DNA of 20,425 nt from assembly GCA_002411515.1 (NCBI GenBank), contig DHTF01000075.1, forward strand, positions 1 to 20,425, given 5' to 3'. The DNA is from Proteiniphilum sp. UBA5267. Lineage in GTDB: Bacteria > Bacteroidota > Bacteroidia > Bacteroidales > Dysgonomonadaceae. A program made the translations under genes and the position numbers. Within the stretch, counting starts at the first letter, position 1, and every line of letters starts with the position of its first letter. Below the pieces are notes generated by a model. That model did not search any database and was not told the DNA's origin. It worked only from the letters and a program-made list of their open reading frames with translations. This document shows positions 1 through 10,400 of the stretch, piece by piece.

Positions 1-1437
1 GGAGAAAGATTTGTCTCAAGAGGTTTCTGGGACGGGGAAAATACCTGGAAAGTGCGTTTTATGCCGAATCAGACCGGAAAATGGAGGTTCACGACAATCT
101 GCTCCGATGACTCTAACCTTTCACTTAACCAGATCGAAGGCTCTTTTCAATGCATCCGGAACCGCAGCACACATGATATTTATCAAGGGGGAGCGTTACT
201 GCATCCTGAGGGATCATACCACCTGGAGCACAATGACGGGACACCCTTTCTTTACATCGGTTGTACGGCCTGGAATGGAGGATTATACTCAACTCCCGAA
301 GAGTGGGACCTTTATCTTTCCAACCGGAAAAAGCACGGCTATTCTGTCATTCAACTGGTCACGACACAATGGCGGGGAGCTTTACACAATGCGGAGAATG
401 AAACAGCTTTTACAGGCACCGAATGTATCATGGTCAACCCCTCCTTTTTTAAGCGGATGGATGAACGGATCGACCGGATAAACGCGTACGGGTTGGTGGC
501 TGCTCCCGTTATGTTATGGGCATTGGGGGACATGAGTCCCGGGGTATGCTTACCTGAAAGAGCAGCGATCAAATTGGCAGAGTACATATTGGCTCGTTAC
601 GATGCCAATCACGTCATTTGGAACCTTGGAGGTGATGGCAATTATTTGGATGAACATGAAAAAAGATGGAAGAAAATCGGAAGAGAAGTGTTTGGTAAAA
701 ACAATCATCAACGATTGGTAACGCTCCACCCCCGCGGTCTTTCCTGGTACGGTAGCGTATATAATCATGAAAAGTGGCTCGATATAATATCTTATCAGAC
801 AGGTCATACTAACAGCCGGGAAGTGATCCGATGGAAGACGCAGGGGCCGGTGGCGACTACCTGGATGGACCTTTCACCCAGGCCGATAATTGACACGGAG
901 CCCGTTTACGAAAACGGCAACAATGCCGACGAAGTGAGAAAAAGTGCATACTGGAGCATTTTCGCCGCACCGGTTGCCGGTGTTTCGTACGGATCACATA
1001 CCATATGGCCCTGGCTCCGAAAAGGAGATAAACCCATCAATCATGGAGAAAAAGAGCCGTCACCCATCACCTGGTACGACGCCCTTTTCCACGAAGGGAG
1101 CATCCAGAGAGGATATTTGGCATCCTTTTTCAGGAATATTGATTGGTGGAAGTTATTTCCGGCAAATCATCTATTAAAAGAGCAACCCGGTTTATTAAAC
1201 CACGCCCGCTGGCAGTCAGTACTTGCTTCTGATAACAAAGCGGTCATTCTAGTTTATCTTCCGATACAGGAGGCCGTCAAACTGAATATTTCCCAGGCAA
1301 ATACGTATGGGGCCAAATGGTTTGATACCGCCAACAATAAATTTTTAAAAGCTTCTCCCGAACAGCACGACGGTGTTTTGGAATATCATTCACCCGTGGA
1401 GTCCGATGCAATATTGATGCTTTTCAAGAAAAACTAA
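1..1437 (+). CDS. DUF5060/DUF4038 apiosidase-like glycoside hydrolase, 5'-truncated
   Basis: The reading frame is open from base 1, so the N-terminus lies outside the window; the first ATG in frame (position 52) is internal, because the residues before it (GFWDGENTWKVRF) fit a DUF5060 beta-sandwich. Order in the 478 visible residues: end of DUF5060 (about 1-50), a TIM-barrel DUF4038/GH140-like domain (about 60-375, with DGTPFLYIGCTAW, the NLGGDGNY motif around D212, and IIDTEPVYE around E300), then a beta-rich C-terminal domain starting near DWWKLFP (381) that resembles the 'collagen-binding-like' domain that follows DUF4038. GH140 members with this core remove apiose from rhamnogalacturonan II; the substrate here is not proven. 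D212 and E300 are my candidate catalytic residues by motif, not by alignment. The next gene starts 32 bp downstream on the same strand, so co-transcription is likely. Confidence 0.82.
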   Translation, partial: GERFVSRGFWDGENTWKVRFMPNQTGKWRFTTICSDDSNLSLNQIEGSFQCIRNRSTHDIYQGGALLHPEGSYHLEHNDGTPFLYIGCTAWNGGLYSTPEEWDLYLSNRKKHGYSVIQLVTTQWRGALHNAENETAFTGTECIMVNPSFFKRMDERIDRINAYGLVAAPVMLWALGDMSPGVCLPERAAIKLAEYILARYDANHVIWNLGGDGNYLDEHEKRWKKIGREVFGKNNHQRLVTLHPRGLSWYGSVYNHEKWLDIISYQTGHTNSREVIRWKTQGPVATTWMDLSPRPIIDTEPVYENGNNADEVRKSAYWSIFAAPVAGVSYGSHTIWPWLRKGDKPINHGEKEPSPITWYDALFHEGSIQRGYLASFFRNIDWWKLFPANHLLKEQPGLLNHARWQSVLASDNKAVILVYLPIQEAVKLNISQANTYGAKWFDTANNKFLKASPEQHDGVLEYHSPVESDAILMLFKKN

Positions 1438-1469
1438 ATTAATCCGATTCAAGAAAAAAAGTCAACACT

Positions 1470-4352
1470 ATGAAACATGTAAAGAAAATTGTTGTGGTCG
1501 CTCTCTGCTCGCTTTTATGTATGCCGTCGTTACATTCGGCAGTAATCATATTAACCAGTGACCAACAACTGTATGACCTGATGGATCCGGACAAGAAAAT
1601 TGACATTTCCCTGGGGTACAACAGTACATTCATGAGCCTGCGTGAAGTCTGTGAGGCAGCCAAACGCAGGGGAGACAAAGAACTGACCATCGCTTTTGAC
1701 GAATTTTTCAGACAGTACCGGCCTCAAGCAGGTACGGAAAGGCGATTGACCCCTGACATGGATGAATATGTCAAAATGATTAAATTCATCAGCGATTTTG
1801 CAAAAAAATACGACATGGGTATCTGCCTGAGTTTACTTTCTCCGCTTGAACTGGGTCCGGCATACAAGAACCAGACAAATCAGGCAGGCAGATGGCTGGG
1901 ATACAAAGTAGGCATGATGAATGCTACTGACGGTGCTTTCTCATTATCCATGTGGCAACAAATGTATTGGACTAACAACAAAGGCAAGTTTCAGATTAAG
2001 CTGAAAAACATAAAAGCCTATGCATTTAAAGAAAAACCGGTTAAGTCGTCTCACTTCATCGCCGTCCGTCCCGATGAAATCGTAGAAATTAAAGATGTGC
2101 GATGGGAAGGAGGAGATACTGTGGATGTGGAGGGTGGCGAATACGGGCTCAAGAATTCGCCGGAAGAGATGATATTCCCGATCAGGAAACTAAGAGTTTA
2201 CCGCGACGGAAAGCAAAAGATGGAGGGGTATAACCGTGTGATGGTCCTTCTGGAGTATGAAACGCCAGAAATGGATTATTTCAGCGACCGTGCACCGTTG
2301 TTCCTGCAACAACTTATTGACAAGTACAAAGAAAACAACGTAAACCTAACCTCTTTTTACTCGGATGAGATGCACATACAACAGGACTGGGCTTATTTTT
2401 CCCACCATGAAGGAGGGCAATTCAACACCCGCTTCCTTACCGAAGGCTTTTCACAAAAATACCGGCAAAAATACAATCAGCCGTTCGACGATAAATACAT
2501 GCTCTATTTTGTCTACGGGGCACCTTACTACCAGGCAACGGCAAAGGCAGTCCGGAATGTACAATACGTAATGGGAGAAACACCTGAAGAGATACACCGG
2601 ACCTTTCTCCTCAAAGACCGCTACTACAAGATGCTAAACCACGGAGTGGTCGACCTCTTTAAAAATGCGAAAGATTACGCAGAAAAGATCTATAAACGCG
2701 AAATGCCGACCAGCGCTCATGCTTCATGGGCAGAAAGCCCTACCATTGATTACTGGGATATGGAAAAACTGCACAGCAATGCCTATAAATATGAATATAC
2801 CTCAAATTTTGTGTGGGGGAATACGGTGCATCAGGCCTCTGCTGCCTGCTACGACTATTTCAAGTGGGGCGAATACCTGCAGCCCACTGGCAATGATTTT
2901 GCAGAAACAGGCTGGGGTGATCGTAACTACTACGGTGCAGCCATGGGGACATCAATTGGGGTGGTCAACAAATATTCCAATGCGTATGCAGCTGCCTGGG
3001 GATTCCCCAAAGAAGCTCTTCACTGGAAAAACACACTCAACGAGGCCTACGGAGCACAACCCTCCCGTCCCATGCGGACCCTGACGGCAAATGTACATCG
3101 CGACATTGAAGTGTTGATTCTTTATCCCATGAGTCTGGTCGCAGTGGAAGAGAGGTTTGGCAGTTGGATGACTCAATATGGTTATGCCAATTACCTGACA
3201 GCAGACAAGTTTGTAGAGATGGGAAAAGTACTGGACGATGGATCAGTTCAGGTAGCGGAAAAGAAATACCGAACAGTGGTTGCGATGTTTGAGCCTCTCC
3301 CCCAGGTAGGACTACTGGAGATGATGGATCAAATGACAGAAAAGGGGGGCAACGTGATCTGGTTTAGCACTCCTCCCCTGCTCGACAGCAAAGGATCAGA
3401 CTGCAGCAAGAGCTGGCAAAAGTTGTTTGGGGTGGATTATCAGTTTGATGAATACATGGGGGAGATCGCCTCCGGGAAAAAAATTACTTTCCACCGTTCT
3501 TTTGAAAATCTTGAAGATCAAACTATCCTGACTGACTTTCTGGTGGACCGTATTTACCCGGTAACCCCTGCCTCTCCCTCCGTTGAAGTGGTTTCAAAAG
3601 TAGAGGAAATGATTGTGGGGACTAAAATGAAGAAGGGAAAAGGATTTGTCTACTATTGTGGTTTCCGCCCCCGCGATGACCAATCCGCTAGCCTGGGTTA
3701 TGAATCCCGAACCCTCTTCGAAATTCTGAATGCCATCAATGCCTATCCACCAAGCGGCAACTTTCCTGTGAACGACAATCCAACCTATGTGTCGCGCACG
3801 AGCGACTTTCTTACCACTACATTTCCCAATGGAACCACAGCAATTGTGAAACACTACCGTACACACCGGGAAAACTGGGAGGGGGGCTTTTCGAGGAACG
3901 AAGCAGCAGATTCCGCAGCACTCGCCGTCAATCCGATGCCTGCAGACTTGTTGGACATACAAAACCTGAAAGTGAACGGACATGAAATTTCCTACCAGGG
4001 AAAGCTGAATGTCGCCTTCCGAACCGACAGAAACAAACGGTTGATTGCCTTTATCGGAAATGAATGCACGGAGATTACTCTGGACCAGGTTCACTACAGG
4101 TTTGCACTTCATCCGGTCAATATTGATTATCTCCCCACAACGGATCAATCAAACCAATACATTCTCCGTATCTCCGGAGAGGGAGAGATCACTCTGCCGG
4201 TACCCGTGGGTGCAACTCAATCATTACTGAAGAATGGGAAACACACTGTTCGGAGCAAAATTGAAGCAGGGAACCTCAAGTTTCACATCGACAAAACACT
4301 CTCCGGTAAATGGCTGGATCTCACATACCGTCAATCAAAAAAAACAAAGTAA
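1470..4352 (+). CDS. Exported 960-residue putative glycoside hydrolase of unassigned family
   Basis: I do not recognise the family. The N-terminus is a type I signal peptide (MKHVKK, a hydrophobic stretch, then LHSA; cleavage near residue 24), so the product should be periplasmic or secreted. Residues about 30-530 look like an alpha/beta barrel hydrolase rich in aromatic residues, with an acidic motif FYSDEMHIQQDW (D299, E300) and a second motif HASWAESPTIDYWD (E422, D427, W429) spaced as strand-end catalytic acids might be. Residues about 540-680 (IEVLILYPMS, then NVIWFSTPPLL) resemble the flavodoxin/GATase-like domain found after the barrel in GH42-type enzymes. The last 220 residues look beta-rich. 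The length, exported state and position between an apiosidase-like gene and a GH78 gene make a role in glycan breakdown likely; reaction and substrate are unknown. The gap to the next gene is 50 bp. Confidence 0.75.
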   Translation: MKHVKKIVVVALCSLLCMPSLHSAVIILTSDQQLYDLMDPDKKIDISLGYNSTFMSLREVCEAAKRRGDKELTIAFDEFFRQYRPQAGTERRLTPDMDEYVKMIKFISDFAKKYDMGICLSLLSPLELGPAYKNQTNQAGRWLGYKVGMMNATDGAFSLSMWQQMYWTNNKGKFQIKLKNIKAYAFKEKPVKSSHFIAVRPDEIVEIKDVRWEGGDTVDVEGGEYGLKNSPEEMIFPIRKLRVYRDGKQKMEGYNRVMVLLEYETPEMDYFSDRAPLFLQQLIDKYKENNVNLTSFYSDEMHIQQDWAYFSHHEGGQFNTRFLTEGFSQKYRQKYNQPFDDKYMLYFVYGAPYYQATAKAVRNVQYVMGETPEEIHRTFLLKDRYYKMLNHGVVDLFKNAKDYAEKIYKREMPTSAHASWAESPTIDYWDMEKLHSNAYKYEYTSNFVWGNTVHQASAACYDYFKWGEYLQPTGNDFAETGWGDRNYYGAAMGTSIGVVNKYSNAYAAAWGFPKEALHWKNTLNEAYGAQPSRPMRTLTANVHRDIEVLILYPMSLVAVEERFGSWMTQYGYANYLTADKFVEMGKVLDDGSVQVAEKKYRTVVAMFEPLPQVGLLEMMDQMTEKGGNVIWFSTPPLLDSKGSDCSKSWQKLFGVDYQFDEYMGEIASGKKITFHRSFENLEDQTILTDFLVDRIYPVTPASPSVEVVSKVEEMIVGTKMKKGKGFVYYCGFRPRDDQSASLGYESRTLFEILNAINAYPPSGNFPVNDNPTYVSRTSDFLTTTFPNGTTAIVKHYRTHRENWEGGFSRNEAADSAALAVNPMPADLLDIQNLKVNGHEISYQGKLNVAFRTDRNKRLIAFIGNECTEITLDQVHYRFALHPVNIDYLPTTDQSNQYILRISGEGEITLPVPVGATQSLLKNGKHTVRSKIEAGNLKFHIDKTLSGKWLDLTYRQSKKTK

Positions 4353-4402
4353 TCCTCTCTACATCAAGTATATATTGTTTGTAATTTTACAAGTTCGCAG
4401 TT

Positions 4403-7240
4403 ATGGAAAGAGTAACAACCCAATTGCCCAATTTTAAATTCAGGTACACGATCATTTTTCCTGTTGTGTGCTTTCTACTTCTCTCTGCATGTCAGCATGG
4501 GAATCGTGCTGCATTAGCAGAGGATTTACAATGTAGAAACATGATTAATCCCGAAGGAATCGATGCTCCACTCTTAAGTTGGAAGATCAAATCGTCACAG
4601 CCTGGGACGTTCCAGACAGCTTGGGAAATTGAGATAGCCTCAACCAGGAAGATGCTCGAAAGAGGAGCTGCAGACGTTTGGAGATCAGGTAAAAAACTCT
4701 CAGCCGATCAATTTGACATCCAGCCTGCAACGAACTTCAGCGAAGGATCTTCTTACTTCTGGAGAGTCCGGATATGGGATCACAACGACCAGATGTCCCG
4801 TTGGAGTGAACCGGCCAGTTTTTCTGTGGGTCTGCTGAAAGAAGCATCGTGGCAAGCCAAATGGATCACCTGTCCAAATGCCGGAGAAGGGGCACTCCCC
4901 TATTTCAGGAAAAAAATTCTTTCTGATCAGGGAAAACGTGTGGAAAAAGCATTGGTCTATTTCTGTGGTTTGGGAGCAGGTGAACTGTATGTAAACGGCC
5001 AGCCTGTGGATCTGACACGATTCTTGGATCCGGCCCAGACCAATTACGAACAGTATGCCCTTTACAGTACTTTTGATGTGACAGACCTGATCAAGCAGGG
5101 AGAGAATACTGTCGGGGTTATGCTGGGTGACGGTTGGTTTTCTCAGAACGATGCATGGGGTGGCGCAGACTTCTCCTACGGAGATCCCATGTTCCGGCTG
5201 CAACTGAAGATTTCATACACCGATGGCACCTTTATGCAGGTAGGTAGCGACGAAGAATGGGAATGGGCAGAAGGTCCCATCCGAAAAAGTAACATTTACC
5301 TGGGGGAGAGTTACGATGCCAATTGTGAAATCAAAAACTGGAACATGCCAGGGTCATCATCCGACGGTTGGGAAAAAGCACAATTGGCTACCGCAAACAC
5401 ACCACCCCGTTTGGTACCTCAAATGATTCCTCCCATCAGGAAAAAAGAAACGCTCACCGCAAAAAATATCTGGCAAGACTCATTGGGTAACTGGGTATAT
5501 GATTTTGGGGTAAACGTGGCAGGCATCCCATTGTTAAAGGTTAAGCAACCCAAGGGTACAACAGTGATCATTCGTTTTGCAGAAGGCATTGACAAGTCGA
5601 ATGGACTTGATTTCAGATCCTCGGGATGGATTCATCACGGAGCCATTTTCCAGGATCAATATATATGTAAAGGCGAAGGTGTAGAAACATGGTCTCCTCG
5701 TTTTACCTATCACGGCTATCGTTATGCTGAACTGTCGGGGCTGACTGAAAAACCTGACATTGAAACATTGAAATTAATCGTGGTACACTCAGATGTGAAC
5801 AACACGGGACAATTTACCTGCGCCGACGAACAGATTAACAAACTACATGAACTGGCTATACGAACTGTAAAGAACAACTTGCATGGCATTCCAACGGATT
5901 GTCCTATCCGGGAAAAATGCGGGTGGTTGGGAGATGTGCATGCATATGTAAAAATGGCGAATGTTAACTTCCAAATGGAAAACTTTTGGCACAAATATCT
6001 TGAAGATATCCGCTCCGGGGCAATAAGGGAAGAAGAGAATACGCTCTTTCACGAAAGATACAACAACACGTTTTACTTCACTCACAAACCTTCCGGTATA
6101 CCCTATATGATTGCGCCGGGAAAAAGATTGTGTGGGGTGGCTTCTCCCGATTGGGGTACCGTACAGGTTCAACTACCCTGGTGGATTTATGTCTATTACG
6201 GAAACAAGCAGCTTCTATCAGACTATTACCCCCAGATGAAACAATGGACCTTGTATGTAAATTCTTTGGCTAAAGACAACGAAAGAAAAAAGGGCTACGA
6301 CATGAATACCCAGTCGATTGTCTACCAAGGCTTGGGCGATTGGTGTCCTCCGAAGTACGCGTCTGAAAATAAGACTCCTGTAGAGTTCACTTCAACCGCT
6401 TTTCATTATTTGGATGCAAAAATAATGAAAGAGGTGGCCGACATACTCGGTAAAGAAGATGATGAAGCATTGTTCTCGCGGATAAAGGAGGAGATCGCCA
6501 CAGAACTACGAGACGTGATGTATGATCCAGTGAATAAAACATTTGGATCCCAAACAGCCGACGCCATGGCGCTTGACCTGGGAATTGTTCCTGAAGGAGA
6601 TGAGGCAGAAGTAAGTAAATCGATCGTTGAGAGCATGAATAGGCACAGTGAAGGGTTTATGAACTGTGGCATTTTTGGAATCAGCCGAATCGGAAGCATG
6701 CTCGCTCGCCACGGGAATGCGGAAGCTGCGTGGCAGATGTTTACAAAAAAAGGGGAACACAGCTTTGAATGGATGTGGACCGCTGCGGATGCCACTACCC
6801 TGTGGGAACTACTACCCGTCAACGAAATCAGCCACGAAGGTTCTCTTAGTGCGTCCTACAATCACCCGATGCAGGCAGGCTATGACATCACCTTTTTTGA
6901 AGACATCGCCGGAATAGCATCCGACCCATCCGGTTTCGGATTTAAGGTGATCCGTTTTGAACCTCTTTTCTGTGATTTTCTTCCCTGGGCAAAGGCTCAA
7001 ATAGAAACACCATACGGGATTGTTTCAAGCAATTGGAAAAAAACAGACGGGATGTTAAAATGGGAAATTTCCATTCCACCCAACTCCTCCGGATTGGTGA
7101 TACCCCCATATGAAGGAACTTGCACGGTGAACGGAAAAGAAATTGAGCTTTGTACATTCCTAAAAACGGAAAAAAAGGGAGATAAGAATCGTTATACATT
7201 CCCGTCGGGAGACTATCAGATCATATTCAATGACTTATGA
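4403..7240 (+). CDS. GH78 alpha-L-rhamnosidase, lipoprotein
   Basis: Predicted inverting alpha-L-rhamnosidase that removes terminal L-rhamnose. The 945 residues are full length for GH78. A lipoprotein signal ends in LLLSAC (C30), so it should be membrane anchored. Domains in order: Ig-like N-terminal domain (about 40-143, ending in YFWRVRIWD...WSEPASFSVG), jelly-roll rhamnosidase N domain (about 147-320, with ELYVNGQPVD and GDGWFSQN), beta domain with YDFGVNVAGIPL (about 365), the (alpha/alpha)6 catalytic barrel (about 466-815), and a short beta C-terminal domain. The signature PTDCPIREKCGWLGD gives D499, E504 and D511, at the spacing of the acidic trio of characterised GH78 enzymes; E802 in TTLWE is the expected general base. 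The active site looks complete. No strong ribosome binding site is visible, as is common in this phylum. A 166-bp gap follows before the GH106 gene. Confidence 0.93.
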   Translation: MERVTTQLPNFKFRYTIIFPVVCFLLLSACQHGNRAALAEDLQCRNMINPEGIDAPLLSWKIKSSQPGTFQTAWEIEIASTRKMLERGAADVWRSGKKLSADQFDIQPATNFSEGSSYFWRVRIWDHNDQMSRWSEPASFSVGLLKEASWQAKWITCPNAGEGALPYFRKKILSDQGKRVEKALVYFCGLGAGELYVNGQPVDLTRFLDPAQTNYEQYALYSTFDVTDLIKQGENTVGVMLGDGWFSQNDAWGGADFSYGDPMFRLQLKISYTDGTFMQVGSDEEWEWAEGPIRKSNIYLGESYDANCEIKNWNMPGSSSDGWEKAQLATANTPPRLVPQMIPPIRKKETLTAKNIWQDSLGNWVYDFGVNVAGIPLLKVKQPKGTTVIIRFAEGIDKSNGLDFRSSGWIHHGAIFQDQYICKGEGVETWSPRFTYHGYRYAELSGLTEKPDIETLKLIVVHSDVNNTGQFTCADEQINKLHELAIRTVKNNLHGIPTDCPIREKCGWLGDVHAYVKMANVNFQMENFWHKYLEDIRSGAIREEENTLFHERYNNTFYFTHKPSGIPYMIAPGKRLCGVASPDWGTVQVQLPWWIYVYYGNKQLLSDYYPQMKQWTLYVNSLAKDNERKKGYDMNTQSIVYQGLGDWCPPKYASENKTPVEFTSTAFHYLDAKIMKEVADILGKEDDEALFSRIKEEIATELRDVMYDPVNKTFGSQTADAMALDLGIVPEGDEAEVSKSIVESMNRHSEGFMNCGIFGISRIGSMLARHGNAEAAWQMFTKKGEHSFEWMWTAADATTLWELLPVNEISHEGSLSASYNHPMQAGYDITFFEDIAGIASDPSGFGFKVIRFEPLFCDFLPWAKAQIETPYGIVSSNWKKTDGMLKWEISIPPNSSGLVIPPYEGTCTVNGKEIELCTFLKTEKKGDKNRYTFPSGDYQIIFNDL

Positions 7241-7406
7241 GATTCAACCCGTAAAAAAATATACCACTGGAAATGAATTTTTTTGTCAAAAATAATTCAA
7301 GACTGTGAAGGCTTTTTGCTGTATTTTTCTTAAATTTATGGGTTATATAAAGCAATGTGAAAGTAAGGAAGAGGAATTTTAAAACAAATAACATAAAAAT
7401 TGTAAC
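7241..7406 (+). promoter_or_regulatory. 166-bp AT-rich intergenic gap, possible internal promoter
   Basis: This is the longest non-coding stretch in the window; all other gaps are 13-65 bp. It is AT-rich and holds poly-T runs and the elements TATTTTTC (7322-7329) and TAAATTTA (7331-7338), which resemble the Bacteroidota -7 consensus TAnnTTTG. A TTTG at 7282-7285 lies too far upstream to be a well-spaced -33 partner, and the TTTG at 7315-7318 lies too close. I see no clear hairpin terminator. It could hold a secondary promoter or a processing site that separates the first three genes from the GH106/GH99-like block; the evidence is weak. Confidence 0.25.
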
Positions 7407-10400
7407 ATGAAACGGAGGATAAGTGTATTAGTAGTTTTAATCAGCATGATCTATCTCATTGGTTGTAAGCAAAATTCACAAGACAACCTTGCACAACTGT
7501 CTCAGGAATTGGAGAGCGGATTCGTCACCCCTCCCGATTCCATTCAGACCAGTGTCTACTGGTACTGGATTTCAGACAATATCTCCAAAGAGGGTGCCGT
7601 GAGAGATCTTCACGCCATGAAAGAAGCGGGAATCAACCGGGCTTTTATTGGCAACATCGGGATAGAGGACCTTCCTTATGGCACAATAAAGATGTTCAGT
7701 GAAGCATGGTGGGAGATCCTCCATACTGCTTTGAAAACAGCTACCGAACTGAATATAGAAATTGGTATTTTCAACTCTCCGGGATGGAGTCAATCGGGAG
7801 GGCCCTGGATAGAACCAGAACAATCGATGCGCTACCTGGCCTCATCAGAGCTGGAGGTGAAAGGTCCCCAAACCATCAAGCAACTTCTCCAAAAACCAAG
7901 CGAACAGTTTCAGGACGTGAAGGTGATTGCCATTCCAAACATGATGCGAAACGAATTGATATTGACCCATAAAAATGCAGTATTACAGAGTACTCCGCTC
8001 CTTGCCAACATCGAACGATTGACAGACAACGATCCTCAGACAGGGATCAACCTACCCGAAGGGAATAGTGTGGAAATCAGTTTCAAATCTGAAGAACCGT
8101 TTACAGCCAGAAGCCTCACCATCCAGACAACCCGCGCGCCATTCATGGCCGATGCGGTTCTACAGATCAAAGAGGCAAACAACAATTACAAAACGGTTTC
8201 GCAATTTGTCATCAATCGGTCCAATCCGGCTTTGAACGTAGGATTCGATCCGTATGCACCCGTGACAATTTCATTACCCAACACCACCTCCAAGGAATTC
8301 AGGCTGGCAATTAATTATCAGTCTGGAGGGAGTGGTCTGGCGGAAGTCACTCTGAGCAGTGTTCCCCGCATGGAAAGGTACAGTGAAAAGACACTGGCCA
8401 AGATGCATCCCACCCCACTACCTTACTGGAAAGATTATCTCTGGCCAGAACAACCGGAAGTAGACGACACGAGTCTGATTATTCAAGATCAGCAGATCAT
8501 CGACATCACGCAGCATATGTCTCCTGCGGGAGTCCTCAGTTGGGATGTACCAGAAGGAGCGTGGACGATTTTAAGAATGGGTATGGCGCCCACCGGCGTG
8601 ACCAACGGACCTGCTTCACCAGAAGCCACCGGCCTTGAGGTGGATAAAATGAGTAAAAAATGGACAGCGCTTCATTTCGACCGTTTTATCGGAGAGATAC
8701 TGAGAAGAATCCCTGAGGCCGACAGAAAGACATTTAAAGTGGTTGTCCAAGACAGTTATGAGACCGGAGGACAGAATTTCACCGATGGCATGCTGGAAGA
8801 ATTCGAACAGCGCTACGGATATGATCCTCTGCCCTATCTGCCAGTCTTCAGAGGCTATGTGGTCAACAGCCGGTTGGAATCAGACCGTTTTCTTTGGGAC
8901 TTGCGCAGAATGATCGCAGACAAGGTCGCCTACGATTATGTAGGAGGCCTGAGGGAAGTAAGCCATCAACACGGCTTAACCACCTGGCTTGAAAATTATG
9001 GACACTGGGGATTTCCAGGGGAGTTTCTGATGTACGGCGGCCAATCGGATGAAATAGGCGGTGAATTCTGGAGTCAGGGTGAGCTGGGTGACATCGAAAA
9101 TCGTGCGGCCACATCCGCCGGCCACATCTATGGGAAAACCAAAATTTCCGCTGAATCGAACACTTCCGGCGGACCTGCCTATTCCAGGCATCCTGCAATG
9201 ATGAAACAGCGTACTGATCGCTTCTTCGCCGAAGGGATCAACAATACGCTCCTACACGTATACATCATGCAGCCTTACGAAGAAAAAAATCCCGGGGTAA
9301 ATGCCTGGTTTGGAAATGAATTCGACCGAAAGAACAGCTGGTTCTCCCAAATGGACCTGTTTACCCAATATCTGAAACGGACTAATTTCATGTTGCAACA
9401 AGGCCTCAACGTGGCCGATGTAGCATATTTTATTGGTGAAGATGCCCCCAAAATGACCGGCATCGCAGATCCTGCTCTTCCCCTGGGTTACCAGTTTGAT
9501 TACATTAATGCGGAGGTAATCCTGCGTGACATGACCGTCAAAGATGGGCTATTGACGTTACCCCACGGGACACAATACAGGGTGCTTGTGCTTCCCAAGC
9601 AGGAAACGATGCGTCCGGAACTGCTGGAAAAAATCAAGGAACTGGTCAATAAAGGAGCATACATACTGGGACCAGCACCCAAACGATCACCCAGCCAGCA
9701 GAACCAGCCAGAGGCAGACAACCGTGTACAGCAACTGGCGAACGAACTTTGGGGTGACTTGAACGGCGAAACAATTACACAACGATCCTACGGAAAAGGT
9801 CTGGTCATGAATGGTCTTTCCCTTGAGGAAGTTTTCAATAGCATCAGACTACTTCCCGACTGCAAATTGCCGGAAGACAATTCCATTCACTACGGGCACC
9901 GTACTATGAAAGGAATAGAGATTTACTTTCTTTCCAACCAAACGGACCAGGAAACAGTCATCCGGCCTGAATTCAGGGTCACCGGCAAGGAGCCGGAGCT
10001 GTGGGAAGCTACCAGTGGGACAATACGGCCGCTTCCTGCTTTCGAAATCAACAAGGCATTTACTGCAGTACCTCTGAAACTGGCTCCCTACGAGAGTGTG
10101 TTTATTGTATTTAGAAATAAAGCCCAAAATAAGGAGGTGAAAAACATAGAAGCGAATTATCCGGCGCCAGAAATCATTGAAGAACTGAAGGGCCCCTGGC
10201 ATGTTGCCTTTGACCCCGCTTTCAGGGGACCCACAAATCCGGTAATCTTTGAGACGTTGCAGGACTGGACTACCTCCCAGAACGACTCTGTAAAGTATTA
10301 TTCCGGAACAGCCACCTATTCGATTGCGTTCACCACTCCCGAGAACACCGAGAATAAAACCATTGCATTAGATCTGGGTAGTCTGACTGCAATGGCCAAA

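Noticed and set aside
11..481. Open frame of 156 codons overlapping the start of the apiosidase-like gene
   Set aside because: It lies in another frame of a region where frame 1 has clear DUF5060/DUF4038 motifs; its own translation shows no recognisable domain.
3594..4148. Antisense open frame of 184 codons
   Set aside because: It lies fully inside the 960-residue gene, is Cys- and Val-rich in the way of shadow translations, and has no motif or promoter.
4367..4402. Short palindrome GTAATTTTAC in the gap before the first GH78 gene, considered as an operator or terminator
   Set aside because: Only ten bases, AT-rich, no GC stem or following U-run; expected by chance.
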